Assembly (NCBI RefSeq): GCF_027587375.1
Contig: NZ_JAMXIC010000005.1
Span: 238,405-302,404 of the forward strand
DNA length: 64,000 nt
DNA from: Arthrobacter sp. B2a2-09
Lineage (GTDB): Bacteria; Actinomycetota; Actinomycetes; Actinomycetales; Micrococcaceae
Direction: 5' to 3'
Numbering within the stretch: the stretch's first letter is position 1; the number at the start of each line of letters is the position of its first letter. The notes beneath the pieces are model-generated. The model worked only from the letters and a program-made list of their open reading frames with translations, made no database searches and was not told where the DNA came from. The translations under genes and the position numbers were made by a program. Below are positions 59,307 to 64,000 of the stretch, one piece after another.

Positions 59307-60281
59307 ATGGAATATCGCACATTTGGCCGCACGGGATGGAAGGTCAGCGAGATCGCATTTGGCGGCTGGCAGATCGGCGGGACGTGGGGGGAGGTCGACG
59401 ATAATGAATCGGTCCGCACCCTGTTGTACGCCTACGAACAAGGCATCAACTTCGTCGACACCGCCGAACTGTATGGAGGGGGCCGCAGCGAACGCGTCAT
59501 TGGTGAATCGCTGCGCCAGTGGAACGGCGACAAGATTTACGTCGCTACGAAGATCCAACCCGTGCGTTGGCCGGACGCCGACGAGGACAACCCGGTCATG
59601 GCGGGCCGTTACCCCTCCTGGTACCTCCGCGAGGGGGTCGAGAAAGCGCTGCGGAACCTCGGCGTCGAGCGCTTGGACCTGTTGCAGCTGCACTGCTGGC
59701 TGGACGACGGTACGAGCTCGCTCGATTGGCTCGAGACCCTCAATGAACTTCGTCTCGAAGGCAAAATCGACCAAATTGGCGTCTCCATCCGCGACTACCG
59801 CCCCGATGAGGGAATCGCACTCGCCGAACTCGGCCTCGTCAGCTCAATCCAGGTCATCTTCAATATGTTCGAACAGCGGCCCGCTGAGGCACTGTTCGAA
59901 GCGGCGGCGAAGACCAACACCGCGATCATTGCACGCGTGCCGTTCGACTCGGGGTCGCTGTCGGGCACTTGGACCGAGGAAACTTATGCATCGTGGGAAC
60001 CCGGTTCCGTGCCCGCTGAGTTGTTCAGGGGCGAGCGTTTCGGTGAAACCTTGAAGAAGGTCAATGAGCTCAAACAAATCATTGAACCGCATTACCCCTC
60101 ACTCGCAGAGGCCGCGATGCGCTATTCCCTCAGCGCACCCCAGGTTGCAACCGTGATCCCCGGGATGCGAAATCCACGAAATATCGACCGCAATGCTGCA
60201 TACTCCGATGGACACGGGTTTCCGGCCAGCCTGCTCGAGGAGATCGCACCGTTTAACTGGCCCAGGAACTACTACAAGTGA
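59307..60281 (+). CDS. Aldo/keto reductase
   Basis: The 324-residue protein is a typical AKR barrel: MEYRTFGRTGWKVSEIAFGGWQIGG at the start, INFVDTAELYGGGRSERVIG with the catalytic Asp and Tyr, VATKIQPVRW with the catalytic Lys, and LDLLQLHCW with the catalytic His. The C-terminus has the NADP-site pattern ATVIPGMRNPRNIDRN. It resembles the IolS-like sugar group. It follows the P450 gene by 50 bases and overlaps the next gene (GTGA), so it is part of the P450 operon. Confidence 0.92.
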   Translation: MEYRTFGRTGWKVSEIAFGGWQIGGTWGEVDDNESVRTLLYAYEQGINFVDTAELYGGGRSERVIGESLRQWNGDKIYVATKIQPVRWPDADEDNPVMAGRYPSWYLREGVEKALRNLGVERLDLLQLHCWLDDGTSSLDWLETLNELRLEGKIDQIGVSIRDYRPDEGIALAELGLVSSIQVIFNMFEQRPAEALFEAAAKTNTAIIARVPFDSGSLSGTWTEETYASWEPGSVPAELFRGERFGETLKKVNELKQIIEPHYPSLAEAAMRYSLSAPQVATVIPGMRNPRNIDRNAAYSDGHGFPASLLEEIAPFNWPRNYYK

Positions 60282-61015
60282 TCGAGTACGCACACGTACA
60301 GGCCGAGCTGCTCTCGGCCGTTGAACTTGAACACGCGGTCTCCAGCAGACCGATCGCGTACGTTCCGCTCGGGGCATGTGAGTTTCATGGGCCTCATCTG
60401 CCCATGGGCCTGGACGCTCTGAACGCCCACGGCGTCTGCCGCGTTGCCGCGGCCCGGAGCGGCGGCATCGTGCTGCCTCCGCTGTTCTACGGCACGGGCG
60501 GCGGTCACATGGAGTACCCCTGGACCATCATGATTGCCGAGCCGGAGCCGATCCGGACGCTGTTGAACACGACCCTGGGGCGACTGCAGGAATTCGGTGT
60601 CCGGCTCGCGGTGCTGTTCAGCGGACACTTCGCCGACGAGCAGCTTGAGATGATCGAACTCGTCGAGGCAGAGTGGAACGACGCCGGCAACGCGATGCGT
60701 GTGATCGCAAGGGCGGTGAATATGCCGCTCGGTGCGGGTCTGCCCGTACCTGATCATGCCGGGGTGTTCGAGAGCTCATTACTGTCGAACTTTGCACCTG
60801 AACTCGTCCATATAGACCGGTTGCCCTCAATCGAGGAAGCGCCGTCGGCGGATCCTGGCGGTGACGAGAGCGGGCCGCACCGGCACGAGCCGCAGCATCC
60901 GCTTTGGGGAGTCTTCGGCGCTGACCCGCGCCGTCTCGACCCTGCTCAAAACCTGCGCCTGCTCGACGCCTTGGTCGGCCGGCTCGTCGCAGAGGTAAAC
61001 GAGGCATCTGACTAG
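60278..61015 (+). CDS. Creatininase-family hydrolase
   Basis: GTG 60278 overlaps the aldo/keto reductase stop (GTGA). The 245-residue protein has the creatininase metal-site pattern: YVPLGACEFHGPHLPMGLDALNAHGV with Glu, His and Asp ligands, PPLFYGTGGGHMEYPWTI, and the FSGHFADEQLEMIE stretch (His and Glu ligands). The fold covers amidases and also sugar-ring hydrolases such as IolN, the 3-dehydro-scyllo-inosose hydrolase. Placed with two oxidoreductases and an inositol-type gene end, a ring-opening hydrolase is plausible. Confidence 0.87.
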   Translation: MIEYAHVQAELLSAVELEHAVSSRPIAYVPLGACEFHGPHLPMGLDALNAHGVCRVAAARSGGIVLPPLFYGTGGGHMEYPWTIMIAEPEPIRTLLNTTLGRLQEFGVRLAVLFSGHFADEQLEMIELVEAEWNDAGNAMRVIARAVNMPLGAGLPVPDHAGVFESSLLSNFAPELVHIDRLPSIEEAPSADPGGDESGPHRHEPQHPLWGVFGADPRRLDPAQNLRLLDALVGRLVAEVNEASD

Positions 61016-61174
61016 GCCACGATCAAGGCCGGGACTGCACCGCGGAAGCTGGATTTGACACCATGAACCCGGTCTCTGCGGTGCAGTTCGTTCGGGGGCA
61101 CTTTGAAATATGGCGGCAAGGCGCGACGGCGGGGGAGAGGTGACCTCAGGCGGAGGCCCAGGGGGATGCCGAGG

Positions 61175-61897
61175 CTAAGATATGATTCCGAATTTATAGT
61201 GGCTGGCGAGATGGGAATACTTGCCAAATTCGACAGGCTTTCCGCCCTCGTCGAAGACGGTCCGTTCGAGCACAATCAGCGGCGTTCCCGGACCTACCTT
61301 GAGCTTTTGGGCCAACCCGTCGTGGGCAGCCAAGGCCTTGATCTCGTGTTGCACCGTGCGGACCTTGCACTGCGAATGAACGAGTAGCGCGTCGGCGTCG
61401 GCTTCATTGAATCGAGCGTGGTCTTGGGGTGTGGGTTCGCTGAAGAGGTAGTCCTCAAGGATCGCGGTAGGTACATCGTGGATCTCCTCCAGCCGGATCA
61501 CACACCACAGACGATCCCCATCTGTTAGTCGGAGGCGTTCCCTGAAAATGGGATCAAGGGAGGCCTCTCCGATGGACAAGACAGTGCACTTTGACTGGCT
61601 TTCTCCGGGTTCAATATGGCGGGTAACGCCCAGGGGGCTGGAGCGGAGCGCACCGGCGACAAAGGTCCCGTGCCCATGTTTTCGGACGACGATGCCCTCC
61701 GAGGCAAGAATTTCGAGTGCTCGACGGATAGTCGGAAGCGAAACGTGGAAATTCCGGGCCAGATGTGTTTCGGGTCCGATGACTTTCCCTTCCTGCAGCA
61801 CGTTCGACTGGACTGCGGCTTTGATCCGTTCGGCGACTTGGTGATACAGCGGGACGGGGGAGTTGGCATCTACTGGAAGCAAATTCGGAGTCACCAC
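61175..61897 (-). CDS. GntR/HutC-family regulator with UTRA domain
   Basis: The start is GTG 61897 or the next GTG. The 240-residue protein has the GntR winged helix: VPLYHQVAERIKAAVQ, then GPETHLARNFHVSLPTIRRALEILASEGIVVRKHGHGTFV. The C-terminal UTRA ligand domain begins near residue 95 (TVLSIGEASLDPIFRERLRL) and ends VEFGKYSHLASHYKFGI. It converges on the creatininase-family gene, so it may control the same pathway or the former iol genes to the right. Confidence 0.9.
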   Translation of the reverse strand: MVTPNLLPVDANSPVPLYHQVAERIKAAVQSNVLQEGKVIGPETHLARNFHVSLPTIRRALEILASEGIVVRKHGHGTFVAGALRSSPLGVTRHIEPGESQSKCTVLSIGEASLDPIFRERLRLTDGDRLWCVIRLEEIHDVPTAILEDYLFSEPTPQDHARFNEADADALLVHSQCKVRTVQHEIKALAAHDGLAQKLKVGPGTPLIVLERTVFDEGGKPVEFGKYSHLASHYKFGIIS

Positions 61898-62150
61898 GGG
61901 ATCATGCCCTGATGCCGCTTGAGGATCGTGCCGGCGTAGCAGAAGTCAATGGTGATTTGGGAGCCTGAGCTATTCTCCCGGATGCAGTGTGACCGGTCCC
62001 GCGTGGCCGCGAGACTTTCGAATGGGTCCATGAGTGTCCTTGAAGTTTTCGTGCACACGGTGATTGGGGAATTGCCTTCGCCTCCGCTGAAGGATCCGCT
62101 GAGCGGCTGCCTCGATCCGGGCACGTCTGCGGTCTACTCTTGCCCACAGA

Positions 62151-62164
62151 CTAGCACGTGCCAT
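62151..62164. promoter_or_regulatory. LacI-type operator E upstream of iolC remnant
   Basis: CTAGCACGTGCCAT matches the consensus at 12 of 14 positions, with a perfect left half. It lies in the 517-base stretch 61898-62414 which otherwise shows only short unassigned frames. Confidence 0.6.
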
Positions 62165-62239
62165 ATCGTTGGTAAATGGATAATTTGCCAAATGTTCAGG
62201 GGGTCGACGCGTCAGTGTCGGGCGCCACGCCTTGCGTTA

Positions 62240-62253
62240 TGCGCACGTGCTAG
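62240..62253. promoter_or_regulatory. LacI-type operator F upstream of iolC remnant
   Basis: TGCGCACGTGCTAG has a perfect right half and 11 of 14 matches. It is 89 bases from operator E and 162 before the iolC start. Confidence 0.52.
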
Positions 62254-62414
62254 AAACTTTCTTTGAAACTCTTGCGCCGGCCAGTTCTGAGGCGTAAGAA
62301 TGTCCTGACAATAAGTCTTAATGAGGAGGCGTATCATCCATCCGTATCGGGAACCTACAGCCTCCCAGTAACCCCCATAAGTACGCTCACACATCAGAAA
62401 GGTTCGCGATTGTC

Positions 62415-62573
62415 GTGACCCACGAACTGCTCACGATCGGGTGTATCAGCGTTGATATCTACCCCAACGAGATCGGTGTGGAACTGGAGGTCGCCAGGCG
62501 GCTGTCGAGTTCCGCTCCAAGCAGCATACGGTCGATCGAATCGACGGCCAGCAAGCCTTCAAAACCTACTTAG
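62415..62573 (+). pseudogene. iolC: 5' remnant of iolC (5-dehydro-2-deoxygluconokinase)
   Basis: GTG 62415 opens a frame THELLTIGCISVDIYPNEIGVELE, which is the N-terminus of the PfkB-type inositol kinase IolC. After about 26 residues the match stops and the frame ends at 62571-62573. In another frame the same bases and those up to 62608 encode a C-terminal tail (AFKTYLDRKSRQRTLLS) of some other gene. This looks like a deletion that fused the start of iolC to the end of a downstream gene and removed the rest. Confidence 0.72.
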
Positions 62574-62627
62574 ACCGCAAGAGCCGGCAGCGCACCCTGC
62601 TGAGCTAGACAGACAAGGAAGTCCACC

Positions 62628-64000
62628 ATGACGATCACCATCAACCACTTCATCAGCGGGGCCGAGACTGCGGGCAGCGGAACCGGCACCAAGCCCGTCT
62701 ACAACCCGGCTACCGGTGCTGTGTCGGCCGAGTTGCGGTTGGCCAACCGCGCCGATTTGGACGCGACGGTTGCCGCTGCAAAGGAAGCTGCTGCGAGCTG
62801 GGGCGACATTTCGCTGGCCAAGCGCACCGCCGTGCTGTTCAAGTTCCGTGAGCTCGTCGCTTCCCATGTGGACGAACTCGCGGCCCTGATCACGGCAGAG
62901 CACGGCAAGGTCCTCAACGACGCCAAGGGCGAGATCGGCCGTGGCCTGGAGGTCATCGAGTTCGCTTGTGGCATCCCGCAGTTGCTCAAGGGTGAGTACT
63001 CGGACCAGGTCTCCACCGGGATTGATGTGTTTTCGTTCCGGGAGCCCGTGGGCGTGGTGGCGGGCATTACCCCGTTCAACTTCCCGGTGATGGTGCCGCT
63101 GTGGATGGCTCCGATGGCGATTGTCACCGGCAACGCCTTCATCCTCAAGCCTTCGCACCGCGTGCCTTCGGCTGCGATGCTGCTGGCGAAACTGTTCCAG
63201 GACGCCGGCTTGCCTGACGGCGTGTTCCAGGTCCTGCACGGTGACCGTGAGGTGGTATCCGGGCTCCTGACGCACCCGGACGTGGACGCCATCTCCTTCG
63301 TGGGTTCCACCCCTGTTGCGAAGCACATCCTTGAAGTGGCAACAGCGCACGGCAAGCGGGTCCAGGCCTTGGGCGGGGCGAAGAACCACGCGATCGTCAT
63401 GCCCGACGCCGACCTCGACAACGCCGCCGACCACCTGGCTGCAGCCGCGTTCGGTTCGGCCGGGCAGCGGTGCATGGCAATCTCTGTCGCGGTCGCCGTC
63501 GGCGATGCCGCCGATCTGCTGGTCAAGAAGGTCGAAGAGCGTGCCCTCGACATCAAGGTCAAGAACGGCTCCGAAGCCGACGCCGACATGGGTCCCGTGA
63601 TCAGCCCCGAATCCCGCGAGTTCATCGTCAAGACGGTGACTGAGGCCGAGCAGGCCGGCGCCGCCATGGTGGTGGACGGTCGGGACCTGGTGGTTCCCGG
63701 CCATGAGGAGGGCTTCTGGGTTGGTCCCACCGTGATCGACCATGTGAAGACCGGAATGAGTGCCTACACGGAGGAGATCTTCGGACCGGTCCTCGTCGTC
63801 GTCCGGGTCGAGGACCTGGACGAAGGCATCAAGCTGATCAACGCCAACCCCTACGGCAACGGCACCGCCATCTTCACCTCCTCCGGCGCGAACGCCAGGA
63901 AATTCCAACGCTCCGTGGACGTTGGCATGGTCGGCATCAACGTGCCCCTGCCGGTACCGGTGGCCTACCACTCCTTCGGCGGCTGGAAAGCCTCCCTCTT
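62628..64000 (+). CDS. iolA: Methylmalonate-semialdehyde dehydrogenase (CoA-acylating), 3' end cut by window edge
   Basis: ATG 62628 follows AAGGAAG. The frame is open to the window end (457 codons; the family has about 500). Motifs are ITPFNFPVMVPLWM and FILKPSHRVPS for NAD binding, the region FVGSTPVAKHI, and the nucleophilic Cys in GSAGQRCMAISVAV, ending in YGNGTAIFTSSGANARKF and VGMVGINVPLPVPVAYHSFGG. This is the MmsA/IolA family, which converts malonate or methylmalonate semialdehyde to acetyl- or propionyl-CoA at the end of inositol or valine catabolism. Its place beside the iolC remnant argues for the inositol role. Confidence 0.93.
   Translation, partial: MTITINHFISGAETAGSGTGTKPVYNPATGAVSAELRLANRADLDATVAAAKEAAASWGDISLAKRTAVLFKFRELVASHVDELAALITAEHGKVLNDAKGEIGRGLEVIEFACGIPQLLKGEYSDQVSTGIDVFSFREPVGVVAGITPFNFPVMVPLWMAPMAIVTGNAFILKPSHRVPSAAMLLAKLFQDAGLPDGVFQVLHGDREVVSGLLTHPDVDAISFVGSTPVAKHILEVATAHGKRVQALGGAKNHAIVMPDADLDNAADHLAAAAFGSAGQRCMAISVAVAVGDAADLLVKKVEERALDIKVKNGSEADADMGPVISPESREFIVKTVTEAEQAGAAMVVDGRDLVVPGHEEGFWVGPTVIDHVKTGMSAYTEEIFGPVLVVVRVEDLDEGIKLINANPYGNGTAIFTSSGANARKFQRSVDVGMVGINVPLPVPVAYHSFGGWKASL

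Noticed and set aside
61970..62191. Short minus-strand frames upstream of the GntR gene
   Set aside because: They overlap operator E, contain low-complexity Arg-rich sequence and have no recognisable family.
62559..63971. 470-codon minus-strand open frame opposite iolA
   Set aside because: Antisense shadow of a highly biased GC-rich gene; composition is His/Gly/Asp-rich with no domain pattern.
1..64000. CRISPR arrays, tRNA or rRNA genes
   Set aside because: I saw no regularly spaced repeats and no tRNA-like or rRNA-like stretches; a dedicated search (tRNAscan, Rfam) would settle small RNAs.

Overview
This 64 kb window comes from a high-GC actinobacterium. Arthrobacter, Pseudarthrobacter or a close relative in the Micrococcaceae fits best, judging by codon use, frequent GTG starts, AGGAGG-type ribosome sites and the gene families present. 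I saw no rRNA, tRNA or CRISPR array. Taxonomy is inferred from recognisable families only.

Region 1 (1-17.6 kb) is mixed accessory DNA. It holds the 5' part of an amidohydrolase gene, an HNH endonuclease reading frame with no usual start codon, an MFS exporter, a dihydrolipoyl dehydrogenase, an isochorismatase-type hydrolase and a GNAT acetyltransferase. It also holds several gene remnants: a LacI C-terminus, an ECF sigma N-terminus, a serine recombinase N-terminus and a pirin N-terminus. From 11.3 to 16.3 kb lies an aromatic or quinone module: an MhqO-type dioxygenase with a hydrolase, a divergent MarR regulator, a YceI protein and a maleylacetate reductase. The dioxygenase/MarR intergene and the YceI promoter share a 14-bp operator-like sequence.

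Region 2 (17.6-49.8 kb) looks like a DosR/DevR (OsdR-like) hypoxia and dormancy island. It contains a DevS-type GAF-GAF histidine kinase, a DevR-type regulator, six universal stress proteins and six PPOX-fold flavin-binding proteins. It also has Hsp20, two flavodoxin-domain proteins, phosphoketolase plus acetate kinase, two P-type ATPases, a zinc alcohol dehydrogenase, a SulP permease, a beta-CASP hydrolase and a small cytochrome b operon. I found eleven copies of a palindrome of the form GGGnCnnnnGnCCC (exact or near) upstream of these genes, resembling the mycobacterial DosR box. A MarR-controlled ABC exporter (19.8-22.8 kb) is embedded in the island.

Region 3 (50-64 kb) is a carbohydrate or cyclitol catabolic locus. 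It has a Gfo/Idh/MocA dehydrogenase, a ribose-type ABC importer, a LacI regulator, a flavodoxin plus NADP reductase pair divergent from a cytochrome P450, an aldo/keto reductase, a creatininase-family hydrolase and a GntR regulator. It ends in a decayed iolC and an iolA/mmsA gene cut by the window edge. Copies of the palindrome CTAGCACGTGCTAG sit at the ABC/LacI, reductase/P450 and iolC promoters and tie the locus together. My working hypothesis is uptake and oxidative processing, possibly O-demethylation, of a modified inositol or sugar.

A 120-bp dispersed repeat, about 90% identical between copies, occurs near each end of the dormancy island (17.2 and 49.9 kb).
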